DNA of 64,000 nucleotides from G965233625 sp965233625 (GCA_965233625.1 OZ247499.1:6014001-6078000), one strand, 5' to 3'; shown: positions 26,879 through 38,227, counted from the first letter of the stretch. The notes: generated from the sequence alone by a model not told the origin. Numbers and translations: made by a program.

Positions 26879-27554
26879 GGGTGCGCCTCTCTCTGCCAGT
26901 TTGGTTCCAACCAGCCACGGTGCTGATACGTTGCACACATATATATGGGTCAATTTCTCATGTTGCCCGCGGCAATTGGGACTGGCTTTGGATGGATGTG
27001 AATGCCTCTCTGTATTCCTGGTATACGGGGTTACCCGTAACTTTATGGGTCATCGTGGCCCGTTGCGGTGACCCAACGGAACTATAGTACGCACCCCGGA
27101 TAGGGCCAGTGAATTCCGGCGCGGCGCTTTATGGGGCGCCTTCCGCCAGAGGTTCAACGCTTAAGTTGTTGCCAGGCAACTTCTTAAACAATCTTCATAT
27201 TCCTGACGCTGCTCTGCACGCAGGGCAATGCGCCCGGCACCGGACACTTTTCCGGGGCGAATCTGGCGGTGGAAAACGCACCTGACCGCCTCCGGGTTAT
27301 CGGCCAGAAAGCCGCGCCGGATGCAATGGAAGTTGCCGCCAATGCTATCAGCTGCCAGTTGTTACAAGGAGTATCCGGCACGACCAACAAAGGCTTGGCG
27401 CATTCTGGATGGCGATACGTGGCGAATTTTGACGCTACGTTGACCGTAAGCTACATCAACAATGAGGCACGTTCCGCAAACACCCCATTTACCCTAACCA
27501 GAGTGGAACGACCTGCCTTTCTGTCCACAAGAAGCCTTCAAACTAGGACCACTT
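26879..27554. other. Long intergenic region upstream of the giant coiled-coil gene
   Basis: About 676 bases without a credible gene, the longest non-coding stretch in the window. Short open frames exist on both strands but have no family resemblance and no good start sites. A small GTTGCC-A-GGCAAC palindrome lies near 27169-27181. It probably holds promoters for the divergent DksA-like and FHA/coiled-coil genes. Confidence 0.45.
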
Positions 27555-30500
27555 ATGGTCGGCTCAACCCTTACAAACGGAACCACCAGCCAGCTTGGCT
27601 CCCCCTCGGGCGAACTGGCGTTGCGTTGCCAGCTTGAATCTGGCGAGACGCTGCTGCCCGTCGAGCGTGAAAAATGCACCATCGGTTCCGGTGACCAGTG
27701 CGATATCCAGCTGCAGGTGCAGGGCGTTGCTCCTGTTCACTGCCTGGTGCTCCGCGGCGCGCGGGGCAGCGTGGTGCGTAGCTGGGCTGCGGGCGTGATG
27801 CTCAATGGCCAGGAAGTGACCGATGCAGAATTATCCGCCGGAGACTGGCTGAGCGTTGGCCCGGTCAACATGGAAGTCATCGCCCGGCCCGCCGCGACCA
27901 CCTTTGAACCGCGGGAGCTGGAAGCCGCCAATCAGGATGCCACCTGCGATGTTGAACAGTATGCCGCCGCAGAACTGGCCAGTGAAGCTGCCAACGACGC
28001 CGCAAGTGTGCTGCGAAGGTCAAAGACCCGTGGGCGCCGCCTGGTGCGGAGTCTGGTGGATCAGTTGCGGACGGCCCGCCGCCGGGTGAAAGAGCTAGAG
28101 GAATCCACGCGCACTCAGGGTCGCGATTCAGGGGCCGTCGCCCGTCGCATCGCCGCGCTCGAAAGTGAACTGGCCGCCGCCAACACCGACCGGCGCCGCC
28201 TGGAGAAGTCGCGCCGCGACCTGGTTTCGCAGGCACAGAACTTACAGACAGCCGCTGCCGGACTGAGCACACGGTTAGAACAGACCCGCAGTGAGTTTGA
28301 ACATCAGCAGCAGATGTGGCTGAGTGAACGCCGCCGGCTGGATGAAGAACTCGAACTGCGTACGCAGGAAGTCAAACTCCAGCGTGCCGCGCAACTGGCA
28401 GCCACCGAAGCCGAACGTGCGGACATCGACCGTCAGCGCCGTGCCTGGCAGAACGAACGCGAAGAACTGCACCGCCGGCTGGAAAAAGCCCAAAGCCGCA
28501 TCGGCGAATTCACCGCCCTGCAAGTTCAGCTGGAAACCGCCACGCGCGATGCAGTATACTGGCGCAACGAAGCGGCTCATCTGCGCCGTCGAGTCGATGA
28601 ACTGGACGGCCAGTTGCGTGAGTCGGAAGCCAGCCGCACGCTGCTCCGCCGCAAGCACGAAGAAAGCCGGACGGCATTCGCCCGTCGCGAGCGTGAACTC
28701 GACGACCGCGAGCACCAGCACCGCGAAGAACAGCGCCGGCAACAGTTGCTGTGGGAACAGCGCGAAGAAGATCTCGAACAGCGCCACGCCGGTTTTGAAA
28801 CAGCCCGCGACCGTCAGGCAGCCGCTGACACAAGGCGGCTGGAAGAAGCGCGCGCCGCGTTGGAGCAGCAGCGGCAGGAGTGGAAGGCCGAGCAGAAGTC
28901 TCTGGAAGAAGCCTTCGAACAACGCACCGCCGCGCTCGACGCCCGGCAGGCGCAGCTTGAGTCGCGCACCGCATTGCAGCCGGGTGTTGAATCCGCCGCA
29001 ATCGCGGAGTTGCAGGCCGAACTCGACCGCCGTGAAGAAGCCCTGCACGCTTCGCAGCAGGAGCAGGAACAGCTCTGGACGCAGCGGCAGGAGGAACTCA
29101 ACACGCGGCAGGCAACGCTTGAAGAACAACAGGAGGCGTTCCAGAAACGGTTCGAGCAGGCGGATCTTGAAGTGGATCAGCAGAAGCAGAAGCTTCAGCA
29201 GCGCCGTGACGAATGGACTGAAAAAGAACAGACCACCGAAGCCGCCTGGCGCCAGCAGGCTGATGAGCTGGAAGACCGTCAGGGCGAAATCGAGCAGCAT
29301 CGTGCCTCGCTGACCGCCGCGCAACAGGAGCTGGAAGACAGCAGGCGCCAGCTGGAAGAACAACGCGCCACGCTTCAGCAGCAGCGCGATGAATGGGCCG
29401 CCGATCGCGATGCAGCGATGGAAGATCTGGCCGCACGCCGCGCTGAACTGGAAGAACAGCAAGCCGCTTTCTCTGCCACGGAGAGCGAGCAGGTGACCGC
29501 TGCACTGGCGGAGCTGGAAGCCGATCGCACGGCGTTGACCCAGCAGCAGGAAGAATACGCCGCCCGCGCCACCCGGCTGCAAGCCGAATGGGAAGCCAAG
29601 GAATCTTACCTGGAACAGCGCGAGCAGGATCTGCAGACCGAAACGGAGAAACGCCAGCAGGATACGCAACAGCTTGTGGCCGCCCGCCGTCAGCTGGAAG
29701 AAGAACGCGAAGCCTGGGAAACGCAGAAAACGGAGCATCAGCAGGAACTCGACCGCCGCGAGCAGGAGCTGGCAGAGCGGCTTGAAAAGCTGGAATCTGG
29801 TGAAGCCGCCGCCGCAAGTGAGCTGCAGCAGTCGCTGGAGAAGCAGCGTGAAGAACTAGCTGCTGAACAAGCTTCGTGGGAAGAAGAACAGCGGACGTAC
29901 GAAGCCCGTTGGGCGGACAAAGAAAAAGCCCTTGAAGAAGAGCAACAGCGTCGCGAAGGCGAACGCCGCCGGCAGCGCGCGGAAGATCAGCAGAAACTGG
30001 CCGAGCAGCGGCAGCAGCTGGACAATCTCAAGCACGACTGGGAAGAAGAACGGCAGAAGATCGAGCGTGATCTGGCCGCCCGTAGTGAACAGCTTGATCA
30101 GCGTGAACTTCAGATCGAACAGCAGCGCGAGGCCGAACTCGAGGCCGCCCGCGCCGACATCGAAGCGCAGCGTGAAGAACTGGACCGCGTTAAAGCGGGA
30201 CTGGACGCCGAGCGTGAGAAATTTGAACAGGCGTACGAAAAGCGTCAGTCGGAATTAGCTGCGGAAGCAACCGCCGCCGAGCCCCCCGATGTGGATAGCG
30301 GCTTTGCGCAGTTGCAGAGTGAACGCGAATCTTTCGAGGCGCTGCGCACCCGCTGGGAACAGCAGCAGACCGTTGTCGAAAACGAACTGGCCGCCCGCAG
30401 CGAAGAGCTGGACATCCGCGAACGCGATCTCGCCGACTCTTCGAACGCGAGCGACGCTGCAGGTGAAGACAGCGAGGCAGCGTCGCAGCTGGAAGAACTT

Positions 30501-32879
30501 CGGCAGCAACTGGAAACTGACCGGCAGGCGTTCGAAGACGAAAAACAGAAGCAGGAAACCGCCTGGCAGGAGAAGCAGGAAGAATTCGCCGCCCGTCAGC
30601 AGCAGCTCGAAGCTGACTATCAGGAAAAACTCGCAACTGCCGATGCCGGGCTGCAAGAGCAGCGCGACGCATTAGAGTCGCTGCGTGCAGACTGGGAGCA
30701 GGAGCGTAGTCAGCTGGAAGCAGAAATCGCTTCGCAGCGCGAGCAGCTGGACGCCCGCGAGCAGCAGGCGGAGCATCAGCCAAGCGAGGAAATCACCGGC
30801 GCACAGCAGGAGCTTGAGGCGGAGCGGAAAGCCTTCGAGGCGGAACGCGAAGAATGGAACGCCGAACAGCGCGAATTTGAATCCGGCTGGATGGAGCGGG
30901 AGAACGAACTCACTGCGCGCATGCAGCAGCTTGAACAGTCACGTCAGGAGCTGGCTGCCGAAGTCGAGCAGCAGGTCGCCCAGGAACGTGAAGCACTGAT
31001 TGCTGAACGGGCCGCATGGGAAACGCAGCGTGCGCAGCTCGAAGCCGATCTGCAGCAGCGGAGCGAAGAGCTATCGCAACTGCAGGAACAGCTTGCAGCC
31101 GCCGGAGATGAAGACATTGAGCAGTTGCGTGAAACACTTCATCAACAACGCGAAGAGTTGCAGGCCGAACGCGCCGAGTGGGAGGAAGAACAGCGCGGGT
31201 ACGAAGCCGCCTGGATGGAGCGGGAAAATGAACTTTCCGCCCGCGAAGCCGCTGTGACTACCGGTCAGCCCGCCACATCTTCCGGTGCATCGACTGGCGA
31301 CGACGAAGCCGGCGAACTACTCGCGCAGCTGGAGGCCGCACGCGCCGAGTTCGAGCAGCAACGCGACGCCTTTGAGCAGGAGCGTCAGCAGCATGAACAG
31401 GAGTGGCAGCAGCGTCAGCAGGAGCTATCCACGCAGCAGAGCGAACTGGAAGCCAACCGCTCCAACGCGTTCGACCAGGAACGCGAGGAACTGGAAGCCC
31501 AGCAGCGAGAACTGGAGCTGCAGCGTCAGCAGTGGGAGGTTAAACGTCAGGAGTACGAAACCGGGTTCGCAGAATACCGGCATGATCTAAGTTGCAAGCA
31601 AGCTGAAATCGACGCGCAGGGCGACGGCTTCGCCAGCCACAATTCAGCGCCATTGCCGTATGACGCCGCCGGGCCACAGACCCGGCAAACGCTGAGCGAC
31701 GAAGATATCGCAGCCATGCGTGCGGAGCACGAGGCCGGTGTTGAGGATGTCGGCGCACAGGAACCTGCCGGCAACGCTGTGGGTGAAATGGAGCACGAAG
31801 CCTGGGATGAAAACGCCGGGCCTGCCCCTTCAACCATGGTGCTGGACAATAACTCACTGCACGAGCTTCGCGATAGTTTGCTGGTGGACGAGGCTGGCGC
31901 CGACGCCTTCACGGATGATCATCCACAGGCGGAGGAAGACGCTTATTACCGCGATGATGCAGACAACGAATTTGATGCACACCATCTGGACGATGCTGCA
32001 ACAGGAACCGTAACAGCGGATCAGGAAGGCTATGTCGAAGAAGATTCTCCGGCGATGGAAGATCCGTACGATGGTCAGCAGGACGACGACGATGAAGATT
32101 CTTCGTATGGCAACACGCTGGATATGGAGGCATTTGAACCTTCGCAACCGGAGAGCGTTGACGACCTGATCGTTGACTCTGCCGATAGTGGAGCTTCGCC
32201 CGTCACAGCCGCCGACGTGCTGGCCAAATACGGGCAGTCAACGGAAGACTGGGAAGAAGATGAATCGCAGCACGAGCCGTATCAGCAGCAGGAGCCGTAT
32301 CATTCTGAACCGGAGCCGGAACCAGAGCCTCTGGCAACGCGACCAGGCGCCGGGGAAGAACCTCAGAGCGACGGCAATGGCGAAGAAGAATCGATCGAAG
32401 ACTATATGAGCCGACTGTTGCAGCGGATGCGTGGCGAAGAAGAAACGCCCGCACCCGTGAAAGCAGAGCCGGTTCGCAACTACCAGCCAGAGAAGTCGAA
32501 AAAAGAGACCGCGCCGCCGCCACCGGTAGAGCCGCAGGAAACGGTGAAGCCGGAAGAATACATCCCGCGCTCGCAGGCGCCGGAAATGTCTTCCAACATG
32601 GCCGCCATGCGCGAGCTTGCCAACCAGACGGCCCGGACCGCCATCGTCACCAGTGCGAAAAAGCAAAGCGTGGCGGCAGCGTTCGGCAAACTGCTGGTTG
32701 GCTGTATGTCTCTGGTATGCAGTCCTGTGCTGATCTGCCTGAGCAGCGGCTGGTTCTCTTGGTGGGCGATCTCCGGAATTGTCGTCGGCGCGATGGGCGT
32801 TTATTTCACGCATCTGTCCGTCAGCGAACTCACACGCATCCGCAAAGAAGCTGCCGAGACGATGAAGGACAATAAGTAA
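27555..32879 (+). CDS. Giant FHA / coiled-coil / C-terminal membrane-anchored protein (1774 aa)
   Basis: An FHA-like domain at about 20-115 (KCTIGSGDQCDIQLQ, PVHCLVLRG, VMLNGQEVTDAELSAGDWLSVG) is followed by a huge Glu/Gln/Arg/Ala-rich coiled coil from about 140 to 1380, built of loosely repeated units such as QLEADRQAFEEE and ELAARQQQLE. An acidic, low-complexity region (about 1390-1640) and a Pro/Glu region come next. Two hydrophobic segments near the end (about 1710-1731 and 1737-1756) make a hairpin anchor, with a charged cytoplasmic tail. There is no signal peptide, so the long rod lies in the cytoplasm, tied to the membrane. FHA domains bind phosphothreonine. AGGA sits 6 bases before the ATG. 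The role is unknown; a scaffold or membrane tether is my inference. Confidence 0.88.
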   Translation: MVGSTLTNGTTSQLGSPSGELALRCQLESGETLLPVEREKCTIGSGDQCDIQLQVQGVAPVHCLVLRGARGSVVRSWAAGVMLNGQEVTDAELSAGDWLSVGPVNMEVIARPAATTFEPRELEAANQDATCDVEQYAAAELASEAANDAASVLRRSKTRGRRLVRSLVDQLRTARRRVKELEESTRTQGRDSGAVARRIAALESELAAANTDRRRLEKSRRDLVSQAQNLQTAAAGLSTRLEQTRSEFEHQQQMWLSERRRLDEELELRTQEVKLQRAAQLAATEAERADIDRQRRAWQNEREELHRRLEKAQSRIGEFTALQVQLETATRDAVYWRNEAAHLRRRVDELDGQLRESEASRTLLRRKHEESRTAFARRERELDDREHQHREEQRRQQLLWEQREEDLEQRHAGFETARDRQAAADTRRLEEARAALEQQRQEWKAEQKSLEEAFEQRTAALDARQAQLESRTALQPGVESAAIAELQAELDRREEALHASQQEQEQLWTQRQEELNTRQATLEEQQEAFQKRFEQADLEVDQQKQKLQQRRDEWTEKEQTTEAAWRQQADELEDRQGEIEQHRASLTAAQQELEDSRRQLEEQRATLQQQRDEWAADRDAAMEDLAARRAELEEQQAAFSATESEQVTAALAELEADRTALTQQQEEYAARATRLQAEWEAKESYLEQREQDLQTETEKRQQDTQQLVAARRQLEEEREAWETQKTEHQQELDRREQELAERLEKLESGEAAAASELQQSLEKQREELAAEQASWEEEQRTYEARWADKEKALEEEQQRREGERRRQRAEDQQKLAEQRQQLDNLKHDWEEERQKIERDLAARSEQLDQRELQIEQQREAELEAARADIEAQREELDRVKAGLDAEREKFEQAYEKRQSELAAEATAAEPPDVDSGFAQLQSERESFEALRTRWEQQQTVVENELAARSEELDIRERDLADSSNASDAAGEDSEAASQLEELRQQLETDRQAFEDEKQKQETAWQEKQEEFAARQQQLEADYQEKLATADAGLQEQRDALESLRADWEQERSQLEAEIASQREQLDAREQQAEHQPSEEITGAQQELEAERKAFEAEREEWNAEQREFESGWMERENELTARMQQLEQSRQELAAEVEQQVAQEREALIAERAAWETQRAQLEADLQQRSEELSQLQEQLAAAGDEDIEQLRETLHQQREELQAERAEWEEEQRGYEAAWMERENELSAREAAVTTGQPATSSGASTGDDEAGELLAQLEAARAEFEQQRDAFEQERQQHEQEWQQRQQELSTQQSELEANRSNAFDQEREELEAQQRELELQRQQWEVKRQEYETGFAEYRHDLSCKQAEIDAQGDGFASHNSAPLPYDAAGPQTRQTLSDEDIAAMRAEHEAGVEDVGAQEPAGNAVGEMEHEAWDENAGPAPSTMVLDNNSLHELRDSLLVDEAGADAFTDDHPQAEEDAYYRDDADNEFDAHHLDDAATGTVTADQEGYVEEDSPAMEDPYDGQQDDDDEDSSYGNTLDMEAFEPSQPESVDDLIVDSADSGASPVTAADVLAKYGQSTEDWEEDESQHEPYQQQEPYHSEPEPEPEPLATRPGAGEEPQSDGNGEEESIEDYMSRLLQRMRGEEETPAPVKAEPVRNYQPEKSKKETAPPPPVEPQETVKPEEYIPRSQAPEMSSNMAAMRELANQTARTAIVTSAKKQSVAAAFGKLLVGCMSLVCSPVLICLSSGWFSWWAISGIVVGAMGVYFTHLSVSELTRIRKEAAETMKDNK

Positions 32880-32887
32880 CGCACCCC

Positions 32888-34414
32888 ATGTCGAACGCTC
32901 ACACGGCGGCTCTTTCTTCGCGCCGGGTGGTGGACTCTAATAGTGCTCTTCGCCGTTACATGGCTCTGAGCAAAAGTGATCCAATGGTTCCGCACACGCT
33001 GGTCCGTCAACTTGTTTCTATCATCGGCAGCGATGGTGTGCTGTCGGCAGCGTCCGACCTGCTGGTGTACGAGTGCGACGGCTTTGTGATCGAAAAGAAC
33101 AGCCCGGACGTCGTCGTTTTTCCACGCACCACGGAGCAGATCGCCGAAGTGGTGAAAGCCTGCAACGCGGCCGACGTGCCGTTTCTGCCACGCGGCGCCG
33201 GCACCAGCCTGGCCGGTGGATGCCTGCCGGTCGATGGCGGCGTGATGCTCGTTCTGACGCGGATGAATAAGATCCTGGAGATCAATCACCGCGACCGTTA
33301 CGCCGTGGTGGAACCCGGTGTCGTGAACGTACGGTTGACCGAAGCTCTCCGTGGCAGCGGCCTGCATTATGCGCCCGATCCTTCATCGCAGGGCGCCTGC
33401 ACCATTGGCGGTAATTTCGCGACGAATTCCGGCGGACCGCACACGCTCAAATATGGTGTGACGGTCAATCACATTCTGGGCGTCGAGGCCGTGCTGGCCG
33501 ATGGCAGCATCGTGCAACTGGGCGGACCCGCGGCGGATTACCCCGGACTTGATCTGACCGGCGGCATGGTGGGCAGTGAGGGCACGCTGGCCATCGCCTG
33601 TCGTGTGTGGGTTAAGCTGACCCGCAACCCGCAGGGCTGCCGGACGATGCTGGCCGTGTTCGAATCTTGCGAAGACGCCACGCAGGCGATCAGCGATATC
33701 ATCGCCGCAGGCATTGTCCCGGCCGCATTGGAACTGATGGATCAGGGTATCCTGCAAGCGGTGGAAGAAGCATTTGAATTTGGCTTTCCGCTCGATGCCG
33801 GCGCGATCCTGCTGATTGAAGTCGATGGACTGGAAGCCGGACTGGACCAGCAACGCGACCGCATTGTTGAGCTATGTAACGGGCAGAAAGCCCGCGAGGT
33901 GCGCGCCGCAGATTCCGAAGCACAACGCCGTAAGCTGTGGAAGTGTCGCAAGCAGGCGTTCGGCGCCATCGGCCGGCTCAGCCCCAGTTACTGCACGCAA
34001 GATGGCGTTGTGCCGCGCACCAAACTGCCACATATTCTGCGACGCATTCAGGAGATCGGCGCCGCCCACGACCTGCAGATTGTGAATGTGTTCCACGCGG
34101 GCGACGGCAACATTCACCCCATTCTGTTATTTGACGAACGCGACGAACAGCAGACCCAGCGTGTGCTGAAAGCCAGTGGTGAAATCCTGGAAGAATGCCT
34201 GGCATGTGGGGGCAGCGTCACCGGCGAACACGGCATCGGCGTCGAAAAGACGGCGTTGATGGACAAGATGTTTACGCCCGATGACCTGGCCGCCATGCAC
34301 CGCTTCCGCACCGCGCTGAATCCGGACGGCCGCCTCAGCCCCGGCAAAATGCTCCCCACCGCTGGCGCCTGCGGCATCGAGCAGCACACCCCAAAACGCC
34401 GCGCCGCGTTGTAG
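32888..34414 (+). CDS. glcD: FAD-linked oxidase, glycolate oxidase subunit GlcD-like
   Basis: A 508-aa flavoprotein that oxidises 2-hydroxy acids (glycolate or D-lactate). The PCMH-type FAD domain carries PRGAGTSLAGGCLP, SQGACTIGGNFATNSGG and GGMVGSEGTLAI. The C-terminal cap has the metal/substrate motifs FHAGDGNIHP and GSVTGEHGIGVEK. The usual GlcE and GlcF partner genes are not adjacent, and the protein lacks a fused Fe-S domain, so its electron acceptor is elsewhere. It starts 8 bp after the giant coiled-coil gene with no clear ribosome site of its own, which suggests translational coupling. Confidence 0.92.
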   Translation: MSNAHTAALSSRRVVDSNSALRRYMALSKSDPMVPHTLVRQLVSIIGSDGVLSAASDLLVYECDGFVIEKNSPDVVVFPRTTEQIAEVVKACNAADVPFLPRGAGTSLAGGCLPVDGGVMLVLTRMNKILEINHRDRYAVVEPGVVNVRLTEALRGSGLHYAPDPSSQGACTIGGNFATNSGGPHTLKYGVTVNHILGVEAVLADGSIVQLGGPAADYPGLDLTGGMVGSEGTLAIACRVWVKLTRNPQGCRTMLAVFESCEDATQAISDIIAAGIVPAALELMDQGILQAVEEAFEFGFPLDAGAILLIEVDGLEAGLDQQRDRIVELCNGQKAREVRAADSEAQRRKLWKCRKQAFGAIGRLSPSYCTQDGVVPRTKLPHILRRIQEIGAAHDLQIVNVFHAGDGNIHPILLFDERDEQQTQRVLKASGEILEECLACGGSVTGEHGIGVEKTALMDKMFTPDDLAAMHRFRTALNPDGRLSPGKMLPTAGACGIEQHTPKRRAAL

Positions 34415-34510
34415 CCGCGGGCGGAAGAACCGGCAAAGTTTGCGCAGTCGCACTAAAGTGTTCTGCGTCAGGACGTCGATAAGAAGAATGACGTTCCGCG
34501 CTGCCTTCTT

Positions 34511-34546
34511 GTCCCCTCGCCCCGCTGGGGAGAGGGTTAGGGTGAG
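34511..34546 (-). repeat. Intergenic palindromic repeat, family A (copy 3, inverted)
   Basis: Reads GTCCCCTCGCCCC GCT GGGGAGAGGG TTAGGGTGAG on the plus strand, which is the reverse complement of the family consensus, with GCT as the loop. Confidence 0.75.
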
Positions 34547-34629
34547 TGGAAGCAAGCCTTCTCTGGGCTTATTCTTTGCCGGTAACGTTGCGTGACATGT
34601 ATTGCAGATGCCGGTGAGTGAGGATTTAT

Positions 34630-34667
34630 CCCCCTCACCCCAGCCCTCTCCCCAAAGGGGCGAGGGA
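34630..34667 (+). repeat. Intergenic palindromic repeat, family A (copy 4)
   Basis: CCCCCTCACCCCAGCC followed by CTCTCCCC AAA GGGGCGAGGG. It lies 83 bases after copy 3, facing it. Confidence 0.75.
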
Positions 34668-34714
34668 GCACGAAACCGCAGACGCATGAAGTTCGCTGGT
34701 TGGGGGAAAACGCG

Positions 34715-35596
34715 ATGAGTGAAATTGGACAGACCGCGGCTGATTTCTTTGCCGTTTGCGAGCAGCATACGGACGCTATCTGCAAGCTGCTGGCGCCTCT
34801 GCGCGATGGCGAAATGAAGATCGCATGGCAGGCCGCACTGGCGGACCTGGACGATGTTCCCTCGGGTTCACTGCTGCTTGAATGGAAGACCGGCGGAAAT
34901 CAGATCTCCTGGCTGCTGCCTGCCACTGCTGCGCCGGAGTGGGTCGCGGCGCCGGATGAATCGCAGAGCGAAGTTCTTCAGAAACTGGCTGACGACGCCG
35001 TCGCACTGTTGAATGAAGGTGCGGAATTTTCTGACGTGAAGTCGCTGACAGCCGGTGATGCAGAAATGCGGGCGATGGACGCGATGCAAGCCGCCGGCGT
35101 CGCCTTCCTGCCGTTCGACCTGACACACGGGGAAGAAACCGCACGGGGTTATGTTATTCACGGCGCCGTACCCAAACCCCAAACGCCTCCACCGGCGCCC
35201 GCCACAGCAGACGAAGAAGCAACACAACCCGCACAAGAAACCACGCCGCAGACAGCCACACCACCGCAGCCTGCTCCGGCACAAGGCGCTAAGCGGCCGG
35301 TCGCGCGCAAAGGACAGTTACCTGGTTACACAAAGAGCCTGCTGAAAATCTGCGTGCCGGTTTCGGTTTCGCTAGCAACCACACAGATGCCGGTGCAACG
35401 CATCCTGGAGATTGGCGAAGGCACGATTATTCAGTTCAGCAAATCCTGCGAAGAATCGCTCACCCTGCATGCAGGCTCGCAAGCGATTGCTGAAGGAGAA
35501 GCCGTTAAAGTTGGCGACAAATTTGGCTTCCGCATCAGCCACATGACAACGCCGCAGGAACGCTTCCTGCCCGTGGCGCCCGGGAAATCTTCTTAG
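34715..35596 (+). CDS. SpoA-domain protein, FliN/FliM-like
   Basis: A 293-aa protein from the ATG at 34715 (MSEIGQTAADFF), which has a GGGGG ribosome site. Residues 1-150 are a helix-rich domain I do not recognise; 155-190 is a Pro/Ala/Thr/Gln-rich linker. Residues about 200-285 are a SpoA domain: LLKICVPVSVSLATTQMPVQRILEIGEGTIIQF, then EGEAVKVGDKFGFRI. SpoA domains form the flagellar C-ring and type III secretion sorting platforms. No flagellar or secretion genes lie nearby, so it is an orphan that may act as a distant flagellar switch part or have another job. Confidence 0.85.
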   Translation: MSEIGQTAADFFAVCEQHTDAICKLLAPLRDGEMKIAWQAALADLDDVPSGSLLLEWKTGGNQISWLLPATAAPEWVAAPDESQSEVLQKLADDAVALLNEGAEFSDVKSLTAGDAEMRAMDAMQAAGVAFLPFDLTHGEETARGYVIHGAVPKPQTPPPAPATADEEATQPAQETTPQTATPPQPAPAQGAKRPVARKGQLPGYTKSLLKICVPVSVSLATTQMPVQRILEIGEGTIIQFSKSCEESLTLHAGSQAIAEGEAVKVGDKFGFRISHMTTPQERFLPVAPGKSS

Positions 35597-35744
35597 CAGC
35601 AGATGCTTCCGGCCGCCATTCTACGTGGCCAACAACGTGAGACGCGGTAAACCCGTCTTTGCGTGCCTGTATCGCGGCGTCCGCCGGTAGTACACTGGGC
35701 GGGAAAGCTTCCGCCCGTTGATCTGGCACGTAAAGATTTTCCTC

Positions 35745-37195
<1,451 letters not shown>

Positions 37196-37199
<4 letters not shown>

Positions 37200-38227
37200 A
37201 AGCTGATCCCGGCAGCTACGATAAACGCGCTGCTGATAGAGACATCGGCGGCGTCGCTATCGAATTCGAAGTTGCGGCCGAAGACGTAGCCCGCCTCGAC
37301 ATTCCAGCGCAGACCGCCGGGGCGGAAGGTTCCCGGTGGCTGCGGATTCTTCGACTCCCAGCCGATCACCGCCCGCCACTCGCGATAGCTGATGCGGTCG
37401 CCCGCGCCGCTGGTGCGCTGAAACGCCCATGTGCCGCCGGAGATGCCGCCCCCCACGTACAGCCAGTGATGGCGCAAGCCCGTATCGAGTACGCGGAGCG
37501 CAATCTTTGGGCGGGGCATCATTAGATTGACAACGAAGTATTCCGAAGGCTGCCAGATTAATCCGGCGGCCGGCAGTACGGGCAGATCGTCGCGACCGGT
37601 GGCCATCGCGCCCACGGCGAAACTCCACTGGTCCGAAGGGCGGTAAATGGCAAAGCCGCCGCCGCGGATCTGCCAGGCGTCGCTGCCTGTGTTATTAAGG
37701 TCCGTCGCGAAGGCGGCGCCCAAGGTAAATCGCAGCATCCACGTATCCGTCAGCTTCCGCATCCACGAGGCGCCGACGGAAAACTGATGCAGGCTCTGAG
37801 GAACATCCAACGCTGCTGGCGTTTCAAAACGCCTGAATTCGTAACCCGCGTTGATCATCGGCGGCGGCGGACCAAAAACGGGATAAACAGGCTGAGTGAC
37901 CGAGACTCCGTAAGCCGCCGTCGCAATGCCATCCACCTTCGCCACTTCCGCAGCACGCAGGTTAAACCGCGGACGCATTAATGCAGCCAGATCGCGCGGC
38001 GGCCCGGGGCGGTCTAAGGCGTTCGTTTCGAGTTCGATGGCAGGTTGATAGAAGGGCGGTTCTTCGTACTGGTCCGGCGCGGTTGTTTCCCAGTTGGCTT
38101 GCGGTGAGACAAAGAATTCGCCGGACGGAGGTCCATCCTGCGCCAACAGCGCGCTGGTAGACGCGAAACACATCAGTGTAAAACTGATCGCGCGTATTGA
38201 TTTAGATAGAGCGTCCCGCTGAATCAT
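37196..38227 (-). CDS. Outer-membrane beta-barrel-like protein (DUF6268-type)
   Basis: A 343-aa exported protein with a signal peptide ending near SALLAQDG. A Pro-rich N-terminal stretch follows. From about residue 100 the chain is made of alternating amphipathic strands (FSVGASWMRKLTDTWMLRFTLGAAF, WSFAVGAMATGRDD, YFVVNLMMPRPKIALRV) and it ends in Phe (IVAAGISF), as barrel proteins do. It resembles the DUF6268 outer-membrane proteins of Planctomycetes and Bacteroidetes. Function unknown. Its tail overlaps zwf in a convergent arrangement. Confidence 0.8.

Larger units (their letters stand above)
34415..34714. other. Intergenic region with two inverted family A repeats
   Basis: About 300 bases between glcD and the SpoA-domain gene. 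Apart from two palindromic repeats in opposite orientation, I see no gene or terminator. Confidence 0.5.

Noticed and set aside
27184..27390. Small ORFs in the gap before the giant gene
   Set aside because: No ribosome site, no family resemblance and inconsistent codon use.
28275..29738. Long minus-strand ORF (487 aa) inside the giant coiled-coil gene
   Set aside because: It is a shadow of the Glu/Gln-rich plus-strand coding repeat; its Leu/Phe-rich product has no domain, no ribosome site, and mirrors the coiled-coil codons.
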